DNA of 64,000 nucleotides from Saitoella complicata NRRL Y-17804 (taxonomy: Eukaryota; Ascomycota; Saitoellomycetes; Saitoellales; Saitoellaceae). Positions 1 to 10,600 of the stretch are shown here, piece by piece. The stretch spans positions 310,001 to 374,000 of the forward strand of contig NW_017567003.1 in the NCBI RefSeq assembly GCF_001661265.1, given 5' to 3'. The stretch's first letter is position 1. Each line of letters begins with the position of its first letter. The notes under the pieces were generated by a model, which searched no databases, was not told where the DNA came from, and saw only the letters and a program-made list of their open reading frames with translations. Made by a program: the position numbers and the translations under genes.

Positions 1-508
1 GCACTGTGCCTAGGTCGAGGGATGAGAGGCTTTGAAGCCTTGGACTGAGTCTGAGAGGCGTGCACGGGGTTTGCTCGTCGAACTCGGATTGAGAAGCAGC
101 CCTTGTAGGGTCATAGTGTGTATAGGCTAGGACGAACACTGTCCATTCGACCTTGGGTGTATTGCGCCCAACGCGGACGGCATCAATGAAGGCTTCCCAG
201 TCGTCCTCCGTTCGTAGTCTACACCATGGTGCATCCCGGCTCCTTCCACGGCAGACTTTCCAGTTGATGTTGGGCTTCAGGGAGTATTTGTTGACGCCTT
301 CGACGACCATATGATCATGAAGCAGTTCCTCGAGGGCGAGATTGATCAAAAGCTGCTCTTGGTCGGCCCAAGACCTGACTGGATTGACCGTCCAGGGTGC
401 TTGAGGGTACTTGTGGTTCTTTTCCCTAGTGGCGAGAATGAAGACCCGGAATCGTTGAATCTGATGATAGTCAACCGGTGCGTCTTCGTCTTTAAGTTCA
501 ATGACTGT
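1..508 (-). CDS. Partial unknown protein of a repeated family (C-terminus off the window)
   Basis: An open frame on the minus strand runs from about 508 to the window edge, so the C-terminus is missing. I do not recognise the protein. It contains the segment INWKVCRG, then a DDWEAFIDAV helix-like stretch, then VEWTVFVLAY. The same order (IAYRVVRG, NEWRAFLEEM, DFMVYLDC) occurs in the damaged gene at 24401-25238, so the two look like one family. The frame is closed at its 5' side by a TAG at 509-511. That TAG could be the 3' end of an intron or a real stop, and no clear first exon or ATG was found between 512 and 804. It is not similar to any reverse transcriptase, integrase or capsid that I can see. 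Confidence 0.45.
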
Positions 509-804
509 CTAGGCCTTTTTTCCCTTTGGACTGTATTTGTAGGTGGTGGTGAGGCTGCATCCTCAAGGAGACGGGAGGGCAGTTTGTGGATACCAGTCGA
601 TGCCCTGCGCTTATGAAAAGCCTTAGCAGCTCCTTTCAGTTTTCTACGAGGTGTTTTCAAGCTTTGACGGCTTGTTTGGTGGGATGGTCGCGTCCTGCGC
701 GAAGACGCGATAAAATGATGCACGTCACGAATTTTGCACGCTGCAGTAATTCGTGAAAACGACCGCACCATAATTAACTCTCGAACAACAACAACCAGCA
801 CACG

Positions 805-2299
805 ATGATCACGCCGTCGTTTTCCGTCACTCAAGATGAAGAGTTTGTTTTCATCGAGATCAACGCGCCTTACATCAAGGTACGCCGTCACTCGCTGCTT
901 ATACCGTCTCCCTACTGACCGTGCGAAAGGCTCAAAACATTGAAATGCACGTTGCAGACGAGACATTTATCTTCAGTCTAAAGCCATACTACCTGCGACT
1001 ACGCTTCCCTGCGCCCTTAGTCGAGGATGACCGCGCTCATGCCTCCTACGACGTCGGCGCCGGCGTTATCTCCGTCAAATTGCCCAAGGAGAACAAGGGT
1101 GAACATTTCCCAGACTTGGACCTGATCTCAAAGCTATTGGCGAGGTCTGGGGAAGCTGCTTCTGCGACTGCACCAGAAGCGCGGGTTCAGCTTCCGTTGA
1201 TTCAAGTTATGGATGATGGATCGGGCGAGAATGCTGGTGATGCGATGGTGGATGCGCAGAATGATCTTGCTCAAGCGAGTGAGTTTGATTGGGAACTTCC
1301 GCAGGAGGTAGCGCCTGATGTTTCGGAACTGTTACATGCCAAATATGGGTTCAATCTCATGTATCAGGGACACTTCACATATGCGCAAGAAACGGCAAAT
1401 GATATCAATGAGATTATGGAGCCGGAAAAGTCAACGGCTGAGTCGAGAAAGAATGAGAGGTTGATGAAGGAGGAGGTGAAATTTGATGAGGCATATTACC
1501 AGACGGACTTTGTTCACACGGAGGAGATTGACGAGTGTATCAAGTGGAAGTCACCGGCGTGGACTGCTCTGAGAGAGCTCCAGAAGGCCGAGAAAACCCA
1601 GTCAGAAGGTGATGGTATTGGCTTCTACCGTCCTCCTCCGGCAAGCTGACACTATTACAGACCCAACCACCTCATCCCCCGAAATCACCTTCGACGACAA
1701 GGAAACAGAAGCCCTCCTTCGTCTCCCCCGCCGCGAATACATCATCTCAGACCCCCGCTCCCTCTACCTCTGCCTCATTCCCCTCCTCTTCGCCCACGCC
1801 TACGACACGCGCACAACCCTCAACGACCCAACCCCCGAATCCGCCTGGACAATCGGTAAGCTCTCACCCACAATCGCCTGTCTCGACTCCTCTTTCCAAT
1901 CGATTCGCGAAGTGATGGTAGCGTGTACGAGGCGAGCTTTAAGTTATCCCCTGTATAGGAACTGGAAACTGGTGGAGAAGTGTTGGGAAGATGTGTATTG
2001 TGCACTGAGGCTTGGGAAGAGGTGGGTGTTGAAGTGTTTGTTGGGGGTTCGGGAGAGGTTTGAGTGGCATGACGTTTATTACATCTATAACAAGATTATT
2101 GTGGAGGATTTTTGTGTGTGGATTCAGAGTGCGAAGTGAGTCCTCGCTTTCTGTTGAAGACGTGTACGTGTGATGATGCTAATGGTTGAGCAGTGATAAT
2201 GTGATTAGGACGTTGGCGCATGAGGTGCGGCATTGCACGCTGGCTAAGAGTGAGACGGGGTGGGATTTGGAGGAGTTAGAGAGCAAAACTTCGCAATAG
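805..2299 (+). CDS. SHQ1: SHQ1, H/ACA snoRNP assembly chaperone
   Basis: SHQ1 binds the pseudouridine synthase Cbf5/dyskerin before it joins H/ACA snoRNPs in the nucleus. Four exons are supported: 805-879, 930-1608, 1661-2135 and 2194-2299, giving 444 residues. The first 90 or so residues form a CS (p23-like) domain with VADETFIFSLKPYYLRL and the CS-type strand GVISVKLPK. The SHQ1-specific helical domain follows, with ISDPRSLYLCLIPLLFAHAY and the conserved tail VIRTLAHEVR. All three introns keep frame and have a good acceptor; intron 3 has a GCTAATG branch site. The start was chosen because the ATG at 805 gives the usual CS beginning (TPSFSVTQDEEFVFIEI). Family identity is clear from motif order; the exact C-terminus rests on the last intron. 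Confidence 0.93.
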
Positions 2300-2558
2300 A
2301 TTACTTCACAGGAATCATAACTCTCACGTTGAGCAGGGTCGAGAGGGCTGTGCTAGGTTGATATCAGAGCGGTGGTCGGAATATGGGAATGATACCCGGA
2401 CCTTTTGGGTAGGCAATCGCTAGAATACGATTCGGTTAGAAACCACGCATTTGTACGCATGATATCACGAATGTCCCCTTGCTCGTCGAAGTCGAATCTC
2501 TCTAAGTTGTGGTATATTCAAGTCATGCTTGGTTAGAATCATACACTCCCACCCTCCC

Positions 2559-3095
2559 TCATGCCTTCCCAATCAAAACCTCCTCCCTCTTCCCCCTCTC
2601 CACATGTTCATCCGTCAACAACCTCTTCTCATTAACCCGACTCCTCCTCGCATCCTCCACAGCCTCCGCCTTCTTCTCCGCCGCCTCATCGATCTTCTGC
2701 TGTACCTTCTCCCACCCTCTTCGTCCCAATCGAACAATTTCGCTCGGGATTGCGGCGTAGTCGACATCATGCTGCAGGTATCTGATTCCGGATTCGAGAC
2801 CAGCGTTCCACCTGTCTGCGAGATGTTCGGTGAATGTGCGCGGGATGTGGGTGGAGTGGAGGTCTAAGGGAACGGAGGGTGCGTTGAGGGAGTCGAACAT
2901 TGCGCGTTGGTTGTCCAAGGAGCTTTTAATGCCGTTGGCGGTGGTGGTCATCTGTCAATTGGACCTCGAGGTTAGCATTTCGTTGGCGATGAGGAGAGGT
3001 GAGGGAAGGGTGGGGTGTACGTGGAGGTAGGCACCGTAGGTAACTGAGGTACCCAGCAGGACCCCAGAAACAACGGGCCAGATCAATCGAGGCAT
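2559..3095 (-). CDS. MIC12: MICOS subunit MIC12-like (AIM5/FMP51 family)
   Basis: A small mitochondrial inner-membrane protein of the MICOS complex, which shapes crista junctions. There are two exons, 3021-3095 and 2559-2951. The intron 2952-3020 has a GTACAC donor, TGCTAAC branch and GACAG acceptor. The 155-residue product begins with one membrane segment (LIWPVVSGVLLGTSVTYGAY) in the first 25 residues, followed by a soluble part with RWNAGLESGIRYLQ and a basic coiled-coil tail. That plan, a single N-terminal glycine-bearing membrane helix and a Trp/Asn amphipathic helix, is that of MIC12. The gene diverges from mitochondrial bL17 across 236 bases. The call is by architecture and remembered motif, not by a search. 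Confidence 0.75.
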
Positions 3096-3331
3096 CGTAA
3101 CGAAACCAAATCGAGATTTGTGGTGGAGTGTAACGTAGACACCCCTTCAGCGCCCCGACGTACAAGTCCGGGGATCAGATACAGCCTAGCCCCAGGGGCA
3201 CCCCTACAGCACCCGATTTTTGGAGTACGCAGCGAAATAGGGATACGACCGATCAAAGAGCCCGGATCTGTCTATTTTCTCTCAAAGGCATATTTATCAC
3301 GTCCAGCCTCCTCGGGAGAGAATAAGACAAG

Positions 3332-4234
3332 ATGCCTATTAAGAGAAATATGCGTGGGTTGCATCGGACGAGCTCGCACCGTAATGCTTTGGTATGTGGT
3401 CCCTGGGATGTCCTGGTTGTTGTTGTGGAAGAAGGCTATTAATGATGGGATGTGTATAGTTGAGGAACATGGTTGTGTCGCTTGTGATGCATGAGTCTAT
3501 TCTTACGACATGGCATAAGGCGAAAGAAGCACAGAGTGTGGCAGATAAGATCATCACGATGGGAAAGCAATACCTGGGTGGAGACAGAAATGCACTCATA
3601 AAAGCACGGGGTTACTTCTACGTATGACCGTCCTCCACACGTCCTGCAGGGCTGGCCTAACACGCTCGTACAGAACCAAAAGGAGCCGACGAACAAGCTC
3701 TCCACCATCCTCGCCCAGCGCTACAAGGAAAGACCAGGCGGCTACACCCGCGTCCTCCGCGCCGACCCCCGTGTCGGCGATAAAGCCCAAATGGCCGTCC
3801 TCGAATTCGTGGACGGCGCCCGCGACACACGCTTCGCCATGACCGCCCGTACCCTCGCCCACGACGAAATGTACGACAAACCCCAAACCCCAATAACCCT
3901 CCGCAACATCGTCAAAGTTACCCGTTACCGTGGGGAGACCGGAACGGCCGAACTCAAAGATTTCGCGCAGAAATTCAAGGCGGCGTTTCAGAGACGAGGG
4001 TTCCATGCGCCGGAGCAGGCTCCGAAGGAGATGGAGAAGCATATGAAGATTAATGATGAGAAGATGAAGAAGATGGATAAGGAGAAGAAGATTAGGGAGA
4101 CGTGGGTTGCGGAGAAGGAGGCGCTGAAGCTGTTGAAGGAGGACAAGAAGAGAGAGGAGCTTCAGAGGAGGCAGGTGCTCAAGGCTCAGGCAATCGAGAA
4201 CCGGCGCAAAAAGGCCAAGCAGGTCGAGGCCTAA
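3332..4234 (+). CDS. MRPL8: Mitochondrial large ribosomal subunit protein bL17m
   Basis: A bacterial L17-type protein near the exit tunnel of the mitochondrial ribosome. There are three exons, 3332-3391, 3460-3621 and 3674-4234 (260 residues). The N-terminus [17 protein letters not shown] matches the L17 signature of repeated His/Arg and an Arg-Asn-Met helix. It is followed by the second L17 block LTTWPKAKEAQ and ALIKARGYF. Residues about 60-115 add [17 protein letters not shown], also diagnostic. A lysine-rich coiled-coil extension beyond bacterial L17 makes up the last 100 residues, as is usual in fungi. Intron 2 uses CCTAACAC as branch site. The gene shares a promoter region with MIC12. 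Confidence 0.93.
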
Positions 4235-4430
4235 GGAGGGGTGATCATGGCAGGTGTAGATAACCAAATATCATCATTCACGATTTCGGTGTATTTTATT
4301 GGCCTATGCCCGGGGCAGCACGTGCCTGCGCTACAAACTCCACTCGAAGCCGTGCACCTTCGCTCACCACCAAAAGAGAAGCAGCCAGAGGAGCATACAA
4401 TCCAGCATACACCCCATTATACCCCCCACA

Positions 4431-4972
4431 ATGCTCCGATCCGCTCTCAGAACAACCCTCCCCTCCCCCCGGCCCGCCCTCGCCCTCCGCTCCATCTCCA
4501 AAGAAATGGGCCCCGTCGAACCCACCAAACTCACCCCAGACATGCAACCCTCCATCCCCCAATCCAACCAACACGAAGCCCGCACCCTCCAAGCACCCAA
4601 CCGCACCACCACTTGGTCATCCAGCCAAATCGAGCGCTCACAAGCTATGAAGGGACCCAGGTTCGAACAAACCGATTTCGCGTTGCAGCCTACGCCGTAT
4701 GCGGCTGTCGAGTTGATTAAGGAGGAGCCGGTTAGGTTTTTGGAGAAGAGGGTTGCGAGGTGTGATGGTGGGGGTGGGCCGAGGGGGCATCCTGCTATTT
4801 ACATTAATCTTGATAGATCGGGACCTCAGGCTTGTTCGTACTGTGAGTGCACGCCCTTTCTGGTATGATGGGAAGATTATGAATGCTGACTTGGATAACA
4901 GGCGGTGTCCGTTACGAGATGAAGCACCACGATGACCACACGCACTCCCTTAACTTCATCCAGGGACAGTAA
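4431..4972 (+). CDS. Complex I 13-kDa Fe-S subunit (NDUFS6 family)
   Basis: An accessory subunit of mitochondrial NADH:ubiquinone oxidoreductase that binds zinc and is needed late in assembly. Exons 4431-4842 and 4902-4972 give 160 residues. The N-terminus (MLRSALRTTLPSPRPALALR) is a typical basic, acid-free mitochondrial presequence. The C-terminal 45 residues carry the zinc-binding CHCC set: RVARCDGGGGPRGHP, then ACSYCGVRY, a Cys codon split by the intron. The gene implies that this fungus keeps complex I, unlike Saccharomyces and Schizosaccharomyces. The ATG was chosen for the presequence; an upstream in-frame codon at 4299 would add an unlikely extension. Confidence 0.92.
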
Positions 4973-5195
4973 GAAAAGACGGATTTGAGGTGTTAGGGGC
5001 CGGAGTGGAGGTTTGGGGAGAGCGGTTGGGAGTGGGAAGATGGACGACGAACATGTAAGATTCGCACAGGAACATCATAATACACATTTTTCGATACAAT
5101 ACTCCGGGCGCCAATCATTATGCATCGTTTTGTCTTTGGGGTCTAAAGATCGCAACCTATCCTTGCACTTAAGCTTGTCTACCCACCCCTCACTT

Positions 5196-6563
5196 CTACA
5201 ACTCCTCCACAGCCTTTTTTAACAGCCAAACAAACCTCCACACCTCCCGAAAAGTATTATACAACGGCGCCGGCGCAACCCTAATCACATCCGGTTTCCG
5301 CTCATCAACAACACACCCCGCCCTCTCCAACCTCTCAAAAACCCTCTGCATCGTGCCTTCCTTAAACAACAACGAGAGCTGTGCTCCGCGTTCAGAGGGT
5401 GACGTGGGTGTGATGATCGTGAAGGGGGGTGAGGGGCCGGGAAAGTGGGTGAGGAGGAGGTGGTGGAGGTAGGTTGTCAGTAGTTGAGATTTCGCGCGGA
5501 GGGCTGTCATGGATGTTTGTGAGAAGATTTGGAGGGAGCCGAGGAGTGCTACCACATCCAACACGCTCGGGTTCGAGAGCTGATACCCTGCCGCGCCCGG
5601 GATAGCCTTAAACACGTTCTCCATCCTAAACCTGGACGCTTTATCGTGGCCCCACCACCCACTCAACCGCGGTCTGGGTGTTTGGGATAGTGAATGGCGT
5701 TCGTGGATAAAGATCGAGGCGATTGCGCCGGGTCCTGCGTTGATGTATTTGTAGTTACACCAGGCTGCGAAATCGACGTCCCAGTCATGGAGTTTGAGGT
5801 CGAGGTTTCCGGCTGCGTGAGCGAGGTCCCATCCGACGAGGATGCCCTTGGAGTGGGCGTGTTGGGTGATGAGTTGGATATCGAAAGCTTGGCCGGTGTA
5901 GAATTGGAGACCGGAGAGCATGATTAGGGCGGTTGAGTCAGCGTGCTCGTCGATCGTGGCGAGGATTTGCGGGGTTGTTAGGTGGTAGTTCCCCGGGAGC
6001 GGATCGATCAGGATGAGGGATGAGGATGGGGAGAGTTTGTTCCAGGTTATTTGGGATTCGATGGCGTAGTGGTCTGACGGAAACGCTTTTGATTCCATGA
6101 TGATCTTGTATCTCTCCTTCGTCGGTGTATAGAACGACGCCAACAGTAAATGCAAATTCGCGGTGAGTGAGCCCATGACGGCGACTTCAGCCGGTACCGC
6201 CCCGACGACTGTGGCCATTTGTGTGGTAACGGTTTCGTCTATCGCGACCCATTCGCGGCCGAGGGGGTGTCGGAAGTGTCCTTGTACTCCACGTTGTTTC
6301 CACACGGCGAGTTCCTCCAGTAAAAGAGATTCTGTGCGTTTTGGCTGTAGACCGAGGGAGTTGCCGCAGAAATAGATACACTCCTCGTTGGGGGTGTCGG
6401 GGGTTTGTGTGGTGATGTCTTTGCAGAGCGGGACGTGGAATTCTGAGCGGAGGTTGGAGAGGGAGTCGTGGGCGTCGCAGTAGGCGGCGAAGTGCTCGGA
6501 CAGGACGTCTAAGGCGGCGTCGTTTGCGAGGTGGAGTGGATCGGAAGATGAAGATATTGACAT
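5196..6563 (-). CDS. BNA5: Kynureninase
   Basis: A pyridoxal-phosphate enzyme of the de novo NAD pathway that cleaves 3-hydroxykynurenine to 3-hydroxyanthranilate and alanine. It is a single exon of 455 residues, close to the usual length. Diagnostic parts are YFCGNSLGLQPK near the start, VGWDLAHAAGN (PLP-ring aspartate), and WCNYKYINAGPGA with the PLP lysine, then SGWWGHD and the C-terminal DVIRVAPAPLYNTF. The ATG at 6563 was preferred. The frame is open further 5' through a (TACAAA)n repeat but has no ATG there. It is divergent from the NAP-family gene with 163 bases between starts. Confidence 0.95.
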   Translation of the reverse strand: MSISSSSDPLHLANDAALDVLSEHFAAYCDAHDSLSNLRSEFHVPLCKDITTQTPDTPNEECIYFCGNSLGLQPKRTESLLLEELAVWKQRGVQGHFRHPLGREWVAIDETVTTQMATVVGAVPAEVAVMGSLTANLHLLLASFYTPTKERYKIIMESKAFPSDHYAIESQITWNKLSPSSSLILIDPLPGNYHLTTPQILATIDEHADSTALIMLSGLQFYTGQAFDIQLITQHAHSKGILVGWDLAHAAGNLDLKLHDWDVDFAAWCNYKYINAGPGAIASIFIHERHSLSQTPRPRLSGWWGHDKASRFRMENVFKAIPGAAGYQLSNPSVLDVVALLGSLQIFSQTSMTALRAKSQLLTTYLHHLLLTHFPGPSPPFTIITPTSPSERGAQLSLLFKEGTMQRVFERLERAGCVVDERKPDVIRVAPAPLYNTFREVWRFVWLLKKAVEEL

Positions 6564-6593
6564 TGATGTTGATGGTTGTTGGATCCGGAGGCA

Positions 6594-6621
6594 ATACAAA
6601 TACAAATACAAATACAAATAC
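6594..6621. repeat. (TACAAA)n microsatellite in a divergent promoter
   Basis: About 4.5 copies of the six-base unit TACAAA lie between the kynureninase start and the NAP-family gene. On the minus strand it reads as an open Tyr-Leu run, which falsely extends kynureninase upstream. Copy number may vary between strains. Confidence 0.85.
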
Positions 6622-6726
6622 GACCAGACATCATTTCCAGCGCGGGTCAGGTCAGGGGTATGAGCCGGCCGCGGTACCGGTAGGAGCTGAGCGTAATTGG
6701 AGCAAATCTCAACTCAATTAAATCAA

Positions 6727-7560
6727 ATGGAAGTCCCACCCGTTGATCCCGCTATGTGAGTGTCTTGAAACCACCTTTGCTGTCTACTCTGCTGACGGGC
6801 CAACCACTCACAGCTTCAGCGAACTCGGCGACCTCGAATCCCAGTTCACCGCCGCAGAACTCCAACTCCGTACACCCCCCCTCTCCCCTTCCCCTGCTCC
6901 CCCTCATCTATAGCTAACACACGGTGATTCGCAGTCAAAGAACAATCCCGTATCTTCGAACCCCTCTACACCAAACGCGACAAAATCATCGCCCGCATCC
7001 CCGGCTTCTGGCCCACCGTCCTCGAACAAATCGAAGAAGATTGCCTCACGGATCACATCGATTTCGACGACGTTGATCTCTTACGGAAATTAAAGGTGTT
7101 GTCGGTGAAGAGGGATAAAGACGAGCCGAGGACGTTGACGCTTACGTTCGAGTTTGGGGAGAATGAGTTTTTGGGGGAGAAAAGTTGTAAGGTGGTGAAG
7201 AAGTTTACGTATGCAGAGGGGGAGGATGAGGAGGGTGGTGTGTTGACAAGTAAGAAGGCTAGTTTGGAGTGGAAGGACGGAATGGATCTCACCAAGAACG
7301 CTGGTTCCTTTTTCCATTTCTTTAGCTGGACTGGGAATGGGAAAGATAAGTTCCCGGGAGAGGAGCTCGCGGTAGTCATCGCGGAGGATATGTACCCCAA
7401 CGCACTAAAGTACTACACTGAAGCTGTCAACGAAGATGAAGAGGACTTTGATGAGGAGGAGGGGTTGGAGGATGATGAGGAGGAGGAGGGGGAGGATGAG
7501 GAAGATGACAAGGAGGCGGAGAAGGAGCAGCCGAAAAAGAAGAAGGCAAGGACTGCTTAA
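6727..7560 (+). CDS. NAP-family histone chaperone (SET/Vps75-like)
   Basis: Three exons (6727-6755, 6814-6869, 6935-7560) give 236 residues. The protein has the NAP fold order: an N-terminal dimerisation helix (FSELGDLESQFTAAELQL), then YTKRDKIIARIPGFWPTVL, a beta-rich earmuff part (LTLTFEFGENEFLGE), SFFHFFSW, and an acidic tail of Glu/Asp runs ending in a basic KKKKARTA. FHFFSW and IPGFWPTVL are typical of the SET/Vps75 branch rather than Nap1. The expected role is binding H3-H4 and, if Vps75-like, assisting the Rtt109 acetyltransferase; this role is inferred. The basic end could serve as a nuclear signal. Both introns preserve frame, and the second ends after a GCTAACAC branch. Confidence 0.85.
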
Positions 7561-7679
7561 AGATATTTCGCTAAGCATATTTCCTACCTATATCATGGGT
7601 ATGCATCAAGAAACTCCAAAAGATCAAATGAACCACTGCAGATAACCCAACCAAGTCCCCATCCATTCTTCCAACAAAA

Positions 7680-10600
7680 CTAAAAGTCACCCTCACTAAT
7701 CCCACTCCTCAAGCACATCCCCCTAAACACACCATCCTCCTTCCTAAACAAATTGATCGGCGTATCATACTCGACAACCTTCCCCGCATCCAGCACACAA
7801 ACCCGGTCATACCCAACAATCGTCCTCAACCGATGCGCGATACACAAAAGCGTAGCATCCCCAAACTCACTCGCAATCGTCTGCTGAATTTTGTGATCGG
7901 TCTCAAAGTCGACAGAGGATGTTGCTTCATCCAGGATGATGATTCGAGATTTACGTACGAGGGCACGGGCCATCGCCAATAACTGTCTTTGTCCGAGTGA
8001 GAAGTTGAGACCTTCGTCTTCGACGGGGGAGTCGAGGGTTAATTTTTGCTCGCTTTCTTTTGACATGTCGGATGATTCGATTAACCAAGATCTCCTCAAG
8101 GCATCATACAACTCTTGATCCGTCCTCTCACTGAACGGGTCGAGGTTGCTCCTGATCGTGCCCTGGAAGAGGATTGGGTCTTGCGGGATGATAGACAACT
8201 TCGACCTCAAGTCATGTAACCCAATCGACGCAATATCGACGCCATCAATGGTGATCGTACCCGCAGTAAGCTCAATAAGCCGATATAAACTCGCAAAAAT
8301 CGTACTCTTACCCGCTCCAGTCCTCCCCACGACACCGATCCGCTCACCACCGTTGATATGGAGATCAACACCCTTCAAGACAGCCGGCAACCCAGGACGA
8401 TACGAGAGTACCACATCCTTCATATCGATCGCACCCTTCTCGGGCCACGTCGGTCTCGGTGCTCTTTCGGGGATATATTCAGGTTTCTCCATATCGAGGT
8501 GGATACCGTAATGGTGTACACGCTCCGTCGAGTTCATGTTGTTCTCGACCTCGGCGAGTTGACGAACCATCCAACTCATCATTCCACCGACTTGAACAAT
8601 ATACGACAACAAGAGTCCGACGATAGCAGGACTGACGTTCAAGCCTGAACTGACCGACAAAATTGCAACAACAAAGATGAGGAGGTTGGCAACCATATCC
8701 AACCTGATACCAAGCCATCGCTGGTTAGTGATCGTGATGAGGTACGCCCGGTTCATGGTATCAATACTCTGCTCGTTCACCCGCTTGAAGCGTGCTTGTT
8801 CTCCATACGCTCGCACCATGGGAATACCAGTCAACGTCTCTCCGAAGTGACTGTACACATGTGACCGCGTAACCGCGTCCAACCTCTTGATCTCACGCGC
8901 ACTACTCCGGTAGAACAATGCCGCGAGCCAGAATCCACTCATCAACGGCACGAGCGCGATAGGGAACCAGTAAAAGTACACGATGATGAGGACGAAGGTC
9001 GCCAAGATTCCACCAGCGGTCTGGAAGAACATGCGGTACGAGTCGGTCAGCAAGTTATCCATCGTATCGACATCCTTGGAGAAACGGTTGATGATACGTC
9101 CGAGAGGCGTCGTGTCGAAGAATGACATCGGAGCTCTCATTACACGTTTCGCCGCATTTGCATGCATGACCTGAGTTGCCTTATTGCCAATGATCACCAA
9201 CCCAGCACCGAGCATGAACTGTAACAAAGCCTGCACAGCTCCAAACCCAGAATAGATCCCGATGTAGAACCCATTGCTCTTCCCGAACCTGTCCTCTGAC
9301 CAGTATGACAACCACAAGTTGTTGGCAACGTTCGCACACTGCGTCACAGCAACCAACGCCAGTATGGCCGGGATAACCCACAGCCCACCTCCAGATCTAG
9401 CGAAGGTGGTGTACACCTCCAACTTGACCGCACCAGTGTTCCTCTCCTCAGCCTGCATCAGGCCCTTCCCAGGCACACCGGCAGCCTTCTTCTCCACTGC
9501 TGGCTTCGTAGCCTCTTCAATCGCCTCCTCCTCAGCAGCTTCTTTCTCTTCCTCCTTCTCCTCCTCCTTGCCGCCGAACTCAGCCATGAGCTTCGAGAAC
9601 GCACCACCCTTCCCAACGAGCTCGTCGTAGGTGCCACTCTCCGTGATCCTCCCATCCACAACACAGAAAATCCGATCAGCACGAGGCAGGACATGCAACT
9701 GATGCGTCACCAAGATTCTCGTCTTATCCGCCATGATCCCACAGATACAGTGATCCAACAGATGTCTGCCGACATGGGCATCGACAGCAGAGAGGGGATC
9801 ATCCAACAACACGATGTCAGCATTAAAGTACGCCGCACGAGCAAGATTGATACGCTGCTTCTGCCCACCAGAAACGGTGATACCACGTTCACCAATTTCA
9901 GTCAAATCACCATTGGGCAACATCTCCAAGTCAGCAACCAAGGCACAGTCACTCACGACGCGCTCATACCTCGCCTGGTCAAACTCTTGACCAAACAAGA
10001 TATTGTCCTTCACAGTCGTGTTCTGAATCCACGCCTGTTGGGGACAATAACCGACTGTACCAGCGATGGTGATCTCACCATTAACTGTGGTCATATCACC
10101 CACGATGGCGGAGAGGAGGGAAGATTTTCCAGATCCGACGGCACCAACGATACACACGAACTCCCCACGCTTCACCTTGAAATCAATGTCTTCGAGATGA
10201 TGCTTGTGAAGTGGCTCACCAGCAGACACGGCAGCGACGGGGACGGTGTCGATTTGGTCCGCTTCAAGAGTTGCTGCCGGATATTGTGTCTCGGCCTGGG
10301 CGTTATCCATCGTGTTCGGATCACGAGTAGTGACGACAACTTCCTTGACTTCCAAATCCTCTTCGCCGGGGATCTTTTTGGAGGAACCGGTAACCGATCT
10401 ATGCAGGAAATCGATCTGATTCTTCTCGGCCTCTTCCTCGATTGCGTCCTCTTCTTGAATTACGCCATGATCCTCCTTCGCCTTGCCCTTCTCCTGACCC
10501 TTCCCACGTCCAAATATACGCGCAACCAATCCCTTCTTCTTTACCACCTCCTTCTTCTCCTCCTTTTTCTCAACATCTTCAATCTCCCACACGAAAGAAC

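Noticed and set aside
6564-6617. N-terminal extension of kynureninase through Tyr-Leu repeats
   Set aside because: It comes from the (TACAAA)n repeat and starts at a TTG codon; family members begin near the ATG at 6563.
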